64,000 bases of DNA. It comes from Ophiosphaerella korrae. Its lineage: Eukaryota; Ascomycota; Dothideomycetes; Pleosporales; Phaeosphaeriaceae. Numbering within the stretch: position 1 is the first letter of the stretch; each line of letters opens with the position of its first letter. The stretch is from positions 124,001 through 188,000 of the forward strand of contig JALNQF010000053.1 of NCBI GenBank assembly GCA_028456385.1, given 5' to 3'. The translations under genes were made by a program, and so were the position numbers. The notes beneath the pieces were generated by a model that had not been told where the DNA came from, made no database searches, and saw nothing but the letters and a program-made list of their open reading frames with translations. Of this stretch, positions 11,900 through 20,856 are shown piece by piece.

Positions 11900-12946
11900 A
11901 TGAACACACGCCCCCCGCCGGCGCACACACCCGCGACGCCGACTTCCACGCAGCATGGCCGCCCGCCCAAGGTCGACAAGCAGAGCCCCGAGTACCTCCT
12001 GAAGAGCCTCGTTGCCGGCGGCCTCGCGGGATGCGCCGCCAAAACCGTCGTGGGCCCCCTCGACCGCGTCAAAATTCTCTTCCAGACGCGCAACCCGCAG
12101 TTTGCCAAGTACACGGGCTCGTGGTCCGGCTTCCCCACCGCCATGTACGACATCTATGCCTCGGCCGGTGTGCGCGGGCTGTTCAAGGGCCACTCGGCTA
12201 CGCTCCTGCGCATCTTTCCTTACGCCGGCATCAAGTTCCTCGCGTACGAGCAGATCCGCGCGCGCGTCATCCCCTCACGCAACGAGGAGACGGCCGCGCG
12301 CAGGTTCCTCAGCGGCAGTCTGGCCGGCATGGTCAGCGTCTTCTGCACATACCCACTCGAAGTCGTCCGCGTGCGTCTCGCCTTCGAAACGCACGCCGAC
12401 CACCCCAGCAGCCTCTCGGCCATTGTGCGCAAAATCTACACGGAATCGCCGCAGCAGCCATCCGCCCACGCCCCGCGCTCCGGCCTCCCCAACTTCTTCC
12501 GCGGCTTCTCGCCCACCCTGCTCGGCATGGTGCCCTACGCCGGCGCCTCGTTCCTCGCATACGACACCATGTCCGACGTCATGCGTCACCCGGTGCTCGC
12601 ACCCTACACCACGCTGCCACGCACGCCGCGCGCCGGGTCCTCGTCGCCGCCACACAAGCCCGCGCAGCTCACGTACTGGGCCGAACTCAGCACCGGCGGC
12701 ATCGCAGGCTTCGTCTCGCAGACGCTGTCCTACCCGCTCGAAGTCATCCGGCGGCGCATGCAGGTTGGCGGTGTGGTGGGCGACGGGCGCCGGCTGAGGA
12801 TTGCCGAGGTGGCGAGGCGGATATATGTGGAGCGTGGATGGCGCGGTTTCTTTGTCGGGCTGGCGATTGGCTATGTCAAGGTTGTGCCCATGGTTGCCAC
12901 CAGTTTCTACGTGTATGAGCGGGGGAAGTATTATCTGGGGATATAG
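11900..12946 (+). CDS. LEU5: Mitochondrial carrier protein, Leu5/SLC25A16-42 type (coenzyme A transporter)
   Basis: 348 residues from ATG 11900, uninterrupted. Three mitochondrial-carrier repeats are visible, with signature motifs PLDRVKILFQ, PLEVVRVRLAFE and PLEVIRRRMQ, each followed by a FxG-type second helix motif (GLFKGHSATLLR, FFRGFSPTLLG, FFVGLAIGYVK). These PxD/ExxRxR motifs define the SLC25 family, and the match to yeast Leu5, required for CoA accumulation in the mitochondrial matrix, is close along the whole length. It acts in the inner mitochondrial membrane. An in-frame ATG at 11849 would add 17 residues; the frame stays open further upstream to 11657, but that would run nearly into the divergent gene. 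A Pro-rich insert at about residues 235-250 lies between repeats 2 and 3. Confidence 0.88.
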   Translation: MNTRPPPAHTPATPTSTQHGRPPKVDKQSPEYLLKSLVAGGLAGCAAKTVVGPLDRVKILFQTRNPQFAKYTGSWSGFPTAMYDIYASAGVRGLFKGHSATLLRIFPYAGIKFLAYEQIRARVIPSRNEETAARRFLSGSLAGMVSVFCTYPLEVVRVRLAFETHADHPSSLSAIVRKIYTESPQQPSAHAPRSGLPNFFRGFSPTLLGMVPYAGASFLAYDTMSDVMRHPVLAPYTTLPRTPRAGSSSPPHKPAQLTYWAELSTGGIAGFVSQTLSYPLEVIRRRMQVGGVVGDGRRLRIAEVARRIYVERGWRGFFVGLAIGYVKVVPMVATSFYVYERGKYYLGI

Positions 12947-13054
12947 ACACGCTTGGGCGTTTTGGCGCAACAATAACACGCATAGTCATTTGGTTTTGGC
13001 GTGGCATGGCTTGGCATGGCATGGCATGGCGCTGGGCCGGGAAATAAATCTACA

Positions 13055-15513
13055 TTACTTCATAGTCTGCACCAGCTCGCGATACATCTTCTTCAAGTCC
13101 GCCACATCGCCCTCCAACTCGTCCACGCGCTCCGTCTTCTCGCCCAGCAGCTCTAGCGTCGTGTCGTACCGCGCCCGCACCTCCTCTAGCGCCGTCTGCA
13201 GCTCCGCTACCTTTTCGCTGAGCCCGCGCTTCTCGTCCACCTCGCGCATCAACGCAACCACTTCCTCCCGCGCCTCGTCGCGCTGCGCGCCCAAACGGGC
13301 CAATTCCTCTTTAGCCACGGCCTTCTCGGACTCGAGGCGGCGCACCGCAGCGCTCATGCGTTCAACAAGCTGGACAGACGGACCGGCGGCCGCCGTGGAC
13401 GCAGAAATCATGTCGTTGATGGTGCGGTGGGACGACATTGCGTCAAAGGGCTCGTCGTAGTCTATAGTGTGAATCGACGGCGTGTCTGGCACGCCGTTGG
13501 AGGTGACCAAGCTAGCGAGCGAGTCCTGGCGGTGCGGTGTGCCGAGTTCGGGGGTGCGTTTGGGCGTGGAGCGCGGGCGCGAGGGGCGGCGGCCGTCGTC
13601 GAACATGCGGTCCATGGGGGAGAGGGGCATGTCGATGCTGGAGGAGACGGGGCGGGGCATGGATCTACGGTTATAGATGCCAAGGGGGTCTGGTGAGTGG
13701 CGTCGACGGGGGTCCGAGGGTGAGTCTGCACGGAGATGGGATGCGTCGGTGGCGGGTTGGGGCGAGGATTCTAGCTTCCATTTTCTCTTTTCGTCGTCGA
13801 GGCGTTGGTGGAATTCAGCTTCCCATGTCTTCTTCTCGCGTTCGAGCTCTGCGCGCGCGTCGTGTGCGGCGGTTTCGGCTTGGGTGAAGCGGGCTTGTAG
13901 TTTCTGCATCGCAGCGCGCTGTTCGGTGAGATCACGTTCCAGTGTTCTGGCCTGTTCGCCGACGCTCTCGAGCTCGTCTTCTAGTCGTCGTGCTTTTGAA
14001 TTTACATCTCTGGCCTTCCGTCTAACGTCAGACTCCCGCTTTGCCGTCTCGTCACGGTCTTTCTCAAGAGCGGCAATACGGGAAGTTAGGCTAGTCTCTA
14101 TGCCGTGCCAGTTCTCTGAAGCGAGGGAGTACTGTGATTGCAATGTTTCAACCTGGCGGAGGAGTTTGGCTTGCGAATCACCTGTGGCAGATGATGTGAC
14201 TTCCTCTGTGCGACTGCGGAGCAGTTCCAGCTTAGATTCGAGATTCTGCCGCCGTGTCAGTTTGGGGTATTGTCAAGAGATAGTTGGTGACATACAATGA
14301 TCTCACTACGCAGCTCCAGCTCGACCACCTTCGCCCTTTCCTCATTACTTTTTGCTTCGTCTTTGGCACTCTGTATTTCTCGCTTGGCACGATCTTCGGC
14401 AAGTTTCTTCTCGATGCGCAAATTCTCAATATCTTCTTTTAGTGAAGCAGTGGCTCTCTTCTCTGCGTCCAGTGCGCCGGTCTGGGCTCTCTGCTCAGCA
14501 GATTCTGCGCGCGCAAGAGCATCGTTCAACTGCCTCCGTAGCTCGGCTATGGTCATTCCAGCCTCCTCGCGCTCTTCTCGGATCAGCTGGATGTCCGACT
14601 CGATTTTGGCCAGGATTTTTAGCTTTTCCTGGGCAGCTCGCTCGGCTGCCTCCGCCCGCTTGGCACGCTCCGACTGGTCTGTGATGCTCTTCTCGGCCTT
14701 GGACAAGCGCTGCTTGAGGGTGGCAATGTCCTTGTTGTAATCCAAAGCCTTTGCGCGGAGGGACTTGACGGTGGTCAGATGCTTCATCTCCGTCTTGGAG
14801 AGCCGCTGGCCCTCCTCCATGAGGGCCGAGATGCGAATGTCCTTTTCGGCCAGCTTCTTCTCGGCTGGGGTTGTGTCCGGCTCGGCGGCAGCAGCTTGGG
14901 CAGAGGTGGTCAGCTGCTGGGCCAGGTAGGTCAGCTTCGACTGCAGGGCGTCTATGCGCTCGAGGTGGGCATTGAGCTCATCACGGTGGCTGCGGACAGT
15001 CTGCTCGTGGGCCTCTTGCAGGATCGTCAGCTCAGCGAGCAGCAGGTCTGGGTCTCTTGTGGTAGGGGTCTCTGTGCCCATGTCTAGGGATGGCCGTGAC
15101 AGGTTGCTGTCGACCGACCGGCGGGGTGAGGCAGGCTGCGGGGTCACGATAGAGGGAATGGCCATGGTCGGCCCCGGCTGTTCGGTTTCTTTCTCCTTGT
15201 CCTTCTCCTTCTCTTTCTCCTTTTCTTTGTTTATCTCCATCGATGGTCGTGGTGACACGGAGGCAGAAGCTGAGGCCGACGTCGCTTCCTCGTCCGCCCG
15301 GTCGCCGGTTCCCTTGTTCACTGCCTTGGCCAGTCGGTCCTGCAGTCGCGAGTTGGGCCTGCTCCTCGATGAATTACGCGTACTGCTCGTCCCGCCCGCC
15401 TCGACCGCCAGCTTTTTGTCCACCGCGGGCTGTTGTCCATCTTCCGTGAGGATCGTGTCGAGCCGCGACTCGAGGCCTGATATGGCATTGTTCCACCATC
15501 CTTTCCCGCTCAT
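13055..15513 (-). CDS. SGM1: Coiled-coil golgin, TMF1/Sgm1-like
   Basis: Two exons, 14296-15513 and 13055-14245, are joined over a 50-nt intron (14246-14295, GTATGT..GCAG), giving 802 residues from ATG 15513. The protein opens with SGKGWWNNAISGLESRLDTIL, the N-terminal segment I associate with fungal Sgm1/TMF proteins. Then come a charged low-complexity stretch (KEKEKEKEKDKEKE), a long coiled coil (about residues 160-560), a Ser/Pro-rich linker and a final coiled coil of about 110 residues ending ADLKKMYRELVQTMK, which fits the TMF TATA-binding/Rab6-binding C-terminal domain. In yeast Sgm1 binds Ypt6 at the Golgi. A Golgi tethering role here is inference from family. It diverges from the amidase gene at 15719 and is convergent with the carrier gene, 108 bp apart. 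Confidence 0.82.
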
Positions 15514-15718
15514 TGTGTCGCAATGCCAGTCTGCTTGCTTCTGATCATCGCGGACTATTTGTGTCAGGTCCGCTCGGGTCCACCACAAATGTTGTCGTGG
15601 CCTCTCACTATGTTGCGCGTCCAGTCAGCGGAATGCCGTAGCGCCCGTGGACCCTTGGACCACCTCATCCCACGTGACCGTTGAACCACCACCCCAAGTC
15701 ATACCAAGAGACCCAATC
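15514..15718. promoter_or_regulatory. Shared divergent promoter region, Sgm1-like / Nit2-like genes
   Basis: The 205 bp between the two start codons carries both promoters. CACGTGACC at 15671-15679 contains a CACGTG E-box. I see no clear TATA box. Confidence 0.45.
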
Positions 15719-16647
15719 ATGGCATTAGCAGTAAGAATTATCTTTCTTCTGGCGCTCATTGATACTAACCTCCCACTGCGAGCCACACCAAATGCGACGC
15801 TTTCGCTAAATCCTGCCAGGCAATCGGCCAAATCCGGTCCACCGCCTCAATGACCAACAACCTCGCCCAATGTAGAGCCCTTGTTCAGAAAGCTTCCGCA
15901 GCAGGTGCCAAGGCCCTGTTTCTCCCCGAAGCCTCTGACTACATTGGATCCGGCGATTTATGCAGATCGGTTGAATCCTCCGAATTTGTCACAGGCTTGC
16001 AAAAAGAAGCTCAACTCTACCGCATGCCGATCAACGTCGGCATCCACGAGCCAGCCCAAGGGAAAAGGGTAAAGAATACTCTAATTTGGATCGATGAACA
16101 AGGTCAAATCGTCCAAAGATACCAGAAGCTCCACCTCTTTGACGTCAACATTGCCAACGGACCACACTTGATGGAATCAGATAATGTTGAACAAGGCAAC
16201 GACCTGCTCGCCCCTTTCAACACACCCATTGGCATGCTCGGTGCGCTAATTTGCTTTGACTTGCGCTTCCCTGAGCCTGCACTTGCCCTTCGCGCCCGCG
16301 GCGCACAGGTCCTTACTTATCCCTCCGCCTTCACCACAACGACGGGGAAAGCAGGACACTGGGAAGTATTGCTTCGAGCTCGCGCCATAGAAACGCAGAG
16401 CTATGTCATTGCGGCTGCACAGGTCGGCGTGCATGATGAAATTGGCAAGAGGCGAAGCTATGGGCATAGCTTGATTGTTGATCCTTGGGGGAAGGTGGTT
16501 GCACAGCTGGGTGGTGATGAAGGGGGCGACGCCGAAGCGCAAGATGTGGGAGAAATTGCGGTTGCTAATATTGATTTAGATTATGTCAACAAGACCAGAA
16601 GGGAAGTGCCACTCATTCGGCGTACGGATGTGTATCCTGAATTCTAG
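15719..16647 (+). CDS. NIT2: Carbon-nitrogen hydrolase, Nit2-type omega-amidase / deaminated glutathione amidase
   Basis: A 12-nt first exon (15719-15730, encoding MALA), an 89-nt intron (15731-15819) and exon 15820-16647 give 279 residues. The join restores the usual MALAAIGQI.STAS start of the family, which supports the tiny exon. Catalytic triad residues are visible: Glu41 in FLPEASDYI, Lys107 in RYQKLHLFDV and Cys149 in LICFDLRFPE. The family hydrolyses amides such as deaminated glutathione or alpha-ketoglutaramate, in cytosol or mitochondria. Length is normal (about 280-310). The first in-frame ATG of the second exon, at 15850, would give a protein lacking the first beta strand and is less likely. 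Confidence 0.88.
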
Positions 16648-16792
16648 TAAAACACACACTTAGGTATATGGAAGTTTTGCAAGAATGCCACCCTCAAACC
16701 CAACAGCCTCAATGACCAGGACAGCCCCACTAAGTATTTCCTAGCCTACAATACAAGAACAAAACCGGCAGCAAACCTAATCTGACCCCAAA

Positions 16793-17686
16793 TTAATACG
16801 CATCCAACCCCCTGATAACCCTCGCCTTCGCCCCCAGGCTTAAAAACGCCAACTCATGATCCCTCGTATCCGTCCTCTCTTCCACCCTCCTCTTGACCTC
16901 CCCGACTACGCACCCCTCCATCCCCGCCATCCTCTTCATAACAACCTTCCACAACCTCCCCCACCCTCTCTGCGGCCCCTGCGTCTGCGGCGCCCCTTTG
17001 CCCCCACTCCCACACTCATGATACACATTCAGCAACTCCGCCTCCCCGCCTCCCGGCGCAACCAACACATCAAACAAAAACCGCGGCCCCGCACACAGCG
17101 CCGCCTCCGCGAAACTATCTTCCACCTCGTCGCGCAGCGCCCGTTGCGCCGTGGAATTGGGCCGCGCACACTGTATGCAGCCCACCCCGTGGAACCGCGC
17201 CGTGAGCACCGCGTGCCGCAGCGCCATATACACCGCCAGCAGCGGATCCCACGGCAGCGCAATAACGAAGGCGAGCTTGGCGTCGGGCGCCAGGGCCGCA
17301 AGTCGATACAACAGCAACAACCCCGCATACACGAGCGCGACGTTTTGCGGCGCTATAACCACACTATTCGCGCCCCAGGTGAGTTCATCCATGATGGCGT
17401 CGACGACGTCGTACCTGCGTACACACCGCGCGAGCCAGGCGAAATCGAAGGTAGGGTCGTAGGGGAAGTCGGAGCGGGCGTGGCGCAGTTCTTTTTGCAT
17501 GAAGGTGTGCGTGAGCGAGGATTGGTAGGTGGTGAGGAGGGCTTTTAGGCGCGGGTGTGTGCGGAGGCTGGCTAAGAGGGCGCCGTGGGCGAAGGGGAGG
17601 TGTTGGATTGTGAGGAGGACGAGTTCGGGGGGGATGAGCGGGGAGGTGAGGAAGTAGAGGTCTAGGGGGAGGGTTGGGGTGGCCAT
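16793..17686 (-). CDS. F-box-like uncharacterised protein
   Basis: Single-exon frame of 297 residues with ATG at 17686 (MATPTLPLDLYFL). The open frame continues 44 codons upstream without ATG, so I place the start here. Residues 15-60 read PLIPPELVLLTIQHLPFAHGA followed by LLASLRTHPRLKALLTTYQSS, which has the helix-turn pattern of a divergent F-box. The remainder is helical with HAR..FPYDPTFDFAWLARCVRRYDVVDAIMDEL and a hydrophobic central stretch (ALVYAGLLLLYRLAAL). Such proteins are common and largely unstudied in Dothideomycetes. Substrate adaptor function is inference only. It is convergent with the amidase gene, 145 bp between stops. Confidence 0.65.
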   Translation of the reverse strand: MATPTLPLDLYFLTSPLIPPELVLLTIQHLPFAHGALLASLRTHPRLKALLTTYQSSLTHTFMQKELRHARSDFPYDPTFDFAWLARCVRRYDVVDAIMDELTWGANSVVIAPQNVALVYAGLLLLYRLAALAPDAKLAFVIALPWDPLLAVYMALRHAVLTARFHGVGCIQCARPNSTAQRALRDEVEDSFAEAALCAGPRFLFDVLVAPGGGEAELLNVYHECGSGGKGAPQTQGPQRGWGRLWKVVMKRMAGMEGCVVGEVKRRVEERTDTRDHELAFLSLGAKARVIRGLDAY

Positions 17687-18531
17687 TGGGAGAGCTGTGT
17701 GTGGTTGAGTGTGGATTCCTGATGAGGTTCGATATCTTCGCTTGGATACGGGTTTTGACCGATATGACTGTTTGGATTTGAGGTCAGGCTGGCGTTGAGT
17801 TTGTTCGAGGGTGGGCAAATTGAGTGAGGGGGCGAGCTGGCAATTCCTACAAACTTTCAGATTAGCTTGAGAGACAAAACGTGCAAACTGTAAGTCTTTA
17901 CTTGGTCGCTATTCAAGTATATAACAATATGTATGTGAAGACCGTGATGGTGCCATCCGAGGACCCTGATGTCCGGTGGTGTTGAGGTTCACGCTAACCG
18001 TGCGTACCACCTCAGTACCTACCCCAGCCAGTTATGTCGTTCTCGGTCATACTTGAATTCCGTGGCATCCGTACTTGGTATGCCCTTCACAGTGTTTAGA
18101 TTGTTGGCTGTTCACAACCACGAGAGTCATAGGATAATCAGAAATCCTCACTCTTGGATTATGCAGTCCAGAGTGGTTCACATGTTCAAAATTTTGTACT
18201 CTTGAGCAATGCGATCATGTCCGCCTATCAAGAAGACAATAGAATACAAGCAAGAAGGGGGGGGGGGGGGTGCAGAAGATTTTTGTCCCTGTTTGTTTAG
18301 CAGTCACTGAATGGCAGATCGTCATTACATGCGAAACATGCAGTCTTTCGAGGTATTAGTAGCAACGAGGCTCATTTCAGTCAAACCCTCTTCCGTTATT
18401 TGAGCGCAGAGGGCCACATATATTGGGCTTTAACTAGTGCAAATTCCATCTATGCCACGCTATGCTATGTAGTAACGCCGTTCCAGGGGTATAATACAAT
18501 CTTGAGTCCACTGGTCTTACATCTTTCGCAC
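17687..18531. other. Intergenic interval with poly-G run
   Basis: 845 bp with no supportable gene. It holds the promoter of the F-box-like gene on its left, a 14-G run at 18257-18270, and the 3' UTR of the Nas6 gene on its right. Confidence 0.6.
18257..18270. repeat. Poly-G run (14 G)
   Basis: Uninterrupted run of 14 G, read directly, in intergenic sequence downstream of the Nas6 gene. Confidence 0.9.
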
Positions 18532-19306
18532 CTACTCCAAATCGATACCTTCCCTCTCTGCTGCTTGAACAATGAATGAACGCGTTTTGGCGTCTGGTGC
18601 CAGATCCAGCGGGACATGGTCTTCATTGTCTTTCTTGTCGAATTCCGCTCCTCGAGTCAGCAACAGCAAAGCCGCATCTCCATGTCCTTCGCTTATCGCG
18701 TGATGCAGTGCAGTCATACCATCCATATCCGTTGCATTCAATGGGCTTTGCGCATCAAGCAATGCTTTGAGCATGGGTACGTTCCCAACAGCGGCTGCAC
18801 GGTGGAGTGGGAGCTGGCCACGTTTGTCCTTGACACGTGCGCTTGCTGGAGGCTTCTGACTGAGCAGGGTTCGAGCAATGTCCAGGTTAGACTTGGACGC
18901 ACAAAAGTGCAACGCAGTCTGGCCGTTGTTACTCTTTGCGTTTACATCGGCATCCTTGGCTAGCAACAGGTCTACAATGGCTTCGGCGTCTTTGCGTGAA
19001 CATGCCATCATTAGCGACGTCCATCCTGAACCATCGGCAGCATCAGGGTCGAAACTTTTGGACTGGACTAGGATCTGCACAATCGCAAGGTGGTTGAAAG
19101 ATACGGCCCAGTGGATAGGAAGGCGGTCGTCTGGGTCGCGTAAAGAGGCAAGTTTAGGATTTGCGGCAAGGAGGGACTCGACGCGTTGCGCTGATTAGTC
19201 TCGTCAGTGGTTTCCAGTGTTGGGGTGGTCATGGTGGTGCGGGCAGCATACTTTGCCCCTCACGACAAGCTTCATGTATGGCATATTTAGTTTTATAGTC
19301 TTCCAT
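18532..19306 (-). CDS. NAS6: 26S proteasome assembly chaperone Nas6 (gankyrin/PSMD10 homologue), ankyrin repeats
   Basis: Exon 19252-19306, a 61-nt intron (19191-19251) and exon 18532-19190 give 237 residues, close to yeast Nas6 and human gankyrin. The start MEDYKTKYAIHEACREGQ is the first ankyrin helix pair. Later repeats show the canonical pattern: RLPIHWAVSFNHLAIVQIL, GWTSLMMACSRKDAEAIVDLL, GQTALHFCASKSNLDIARTLL, GQLPLHRAAAVGNVPMLKALL, GMTALHHAISEGHGDAALLLL and HVPLDLAPD. The family binds the Rpt3 ATPase of the 19S base and guides regulatory-particle assembly. The 5' join is needed, since the long exon alone lacks the first repeat. The identification rests on repeat count, length and the N-terminal motif. 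Confidence 0.85.
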
Positions 19307-19576
19307 ATCTCTTGTCTATGGGCTGCCGTGGTTAATCGGCTCTCGTACGGGGAATCATGATGATTTGCCCAGGGCTGGTAAGAAGTCGACCCCACGTGCC
19401 CCACTATGCCGCCGAGGTTCTCGTAACCTTCAATAGATACCTCCTTAGCCAATGCAATATGACCTTATAACCAGGCAACATCTAGCTAGATAATACGTGA
19501 AACGCTACTTATTTACATGCAGCGAGGAAAAAGATAATAACAACAAAATATTTCTTTTCAACATGTCCACCACCAA

Positions 19577-20464
19577 TCATAGTTCTGATTTGTCAAATGA
19601 TTCCGCTTGCAGTCCCATTTGCCTTTTTTGGTAGTCCAAGATGTGATAGAGAAAGCTTGGCTGTATGCTAAGTACACCCGCAAAACTTAATAATACCATG
19701 AGCAGGACACCCAGGCCAACTCCAAAGAGAACAGCATCCTGCTGTCGACTGACTTTCCTGAACCAAGCTTTGGTTTCTTCAATTGCAAGGTTCTGATCTA
19801 ATGCACGTTGAGCGCTCTTCATGCCGGGAAGCCCGTCTAGAGATTGGTGATTCCATTGTTTCTGGTAGTCGAAAAGTTCCTGCTTCTCAAGCATCTTGCG
19901 CGCCCAATTATCCATAGTTTTGCGTGGCTTCCAGCCATCATCTGCATCAGTATTTTCTGAATGCTCGATCGTGGTGACTGCATCCGCCGTACCCTCGTTG
20001 GTAGTTGTCGTGTCTCTACTAATCATAGGCACTCCAAAACCACAGCTTGTTTGCACCTTCTTGATCTTCAGCACAATAATTGCCCGGGCGCCGGTGACAT
20101 CTACATCATCGCCATTCTCAGTTGCCATTTTTGCTCTCAACTCTTGATAGTGCTGATCCCACTTTTCCACGACCCGGCCTTTGCAGAATAACCTCATGAT
20201 TTGCGGCGACGGGCCGAAAGAGCAGAACATGATAGTCACCCGGCCATTTTCATACACATGAGAGATAGTTTCGCAGCCGCTACCCGTGGCGTCTAGGTAG
20301 GCGACTGTGTTGGGGCCAAGGACAGCAAAGCTGCGTGACGGGTGGCCTTTGGGCGAAACATTGACGTGATCGCCTGCCCAGGGAGCACTGGCGACGAAGA
20401 AAAGGGGCTGAGAGGTGATGAATTCGACGTGATTCTCATCTAGGGATGGATAAAACTTGACCAT
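19577..20464 (-). CDS. FMN split-barrel (pyridoxamine 5'-phosphate oxidase-like) protein with C-terminal membrane anchor
   Basis: Single exon, 295 residues from ATG 20464. Residues 1-140 match the fungal PNPOx-like family: MVKFYPSLDENHVEFITSQ, FFVASAP, VNVSPKG, YLDATGSGCETISHVYENGRVTIMF and an RLFCKGRVVEK segment. These are split-barrel strands that bind FMN in relatives. Residues 175-240 include WKPRKTMDNWARKMLEKQELFDYQKQ. A single hydrophobic helix lies at about 244-266 (AVLFGVGLGVLLMVLLSFAGVL). The enzymatic substrate is unknown for this subgroup; a tail-anchored oxidoreductase is my inference. A neighbouring PPR gene diverges from it across 392 bp. Confidence 0.75.
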   Translation of the reverse strand: MVKFYPSLDENHVEFITSQPLFFVASAPWAGDHVNVSPKGHPSRSFAVLGPNTVAYLDATGSGCETISHVYENGRVTIMFCSFGPSPQIMRLFCKGRVVEKWDQHYQELRAKMATENGDDVDVTGARAIIVLKIKKVQTSCGFGVPMISRDTTTTNEGTADAVTTIEHSENTDADDGWKPRKTMDNWARKMLEKQELFDYQKQWNHQSLDGLPGMKSAQRALDQNLAIEETKAWFRKVSRQQDAVLFGVGLGVLLMVLLSFAGVLSIQPSFLYHILDYQKRQMGLQAESFDKSEL

Positions 20465-20856
20465 TTTCGGGTGCTGGCCTTTCTAGAGGTGGTGTTACTG
20501 TATCCACAAGCGAGAATCCTATTCGGAAAGGCCGCTTTAATTTGGTAAAGTGGTTGAGTATGACGGTTAGTTGGGAACGGTTACGGATTCAAGATGGGGT
20601 TGGTCAGTACTAGTGAATAATTTCCCGCTTAGGTCAGCGACTAGGGAAGGAATCTTGGTCTTCATTAGATCGAACCACCGACTTGAGCATCTTTTGCGAA
20701 CATCCCAAGTTGCCCGTCAAGCTCCGATAATTGGAGGCGCTTCATCAGCTTATCGCCGTGGCTCTACATGATACTGTGCGCCTCTCTGCGACCTTTCCAC
20801 GCGCATTACGGTCCGTCGTCGTGTCTCCTCTCTTCGCACAGTATGCCCCCGTAGCG
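20465..20856. promoter_or_regulatory. Divergent promoter region, split-barrel protein / PPR gene
   Basis: 392 bp between head-to-head start codons. The PPR frame stays open upstream to about 20731 but begins there at a TTG, so the left portion is treated as promoter and 5' UTR. No distinct motif seen. Confidence 0.45.

Noticed and set aside
17687..17818. N-terminal extension of the F-box-like protein
   Set aside because: Begins at TTG; ATG 17686 is the first ATG that gives a protein-like start.
18257..18270. Poly-G run as telomeric or G-quadruplex array
   Set aside because: A single homopolymer without repeated G-tracts or TTAGGG units; it is simply a low-complexity run.
20731..20856. N-terminal extension of the PPR protein
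   Set aside because: The open frame begins at TTG; ATG 20857 gives a conserved-looking mitochondrial start.
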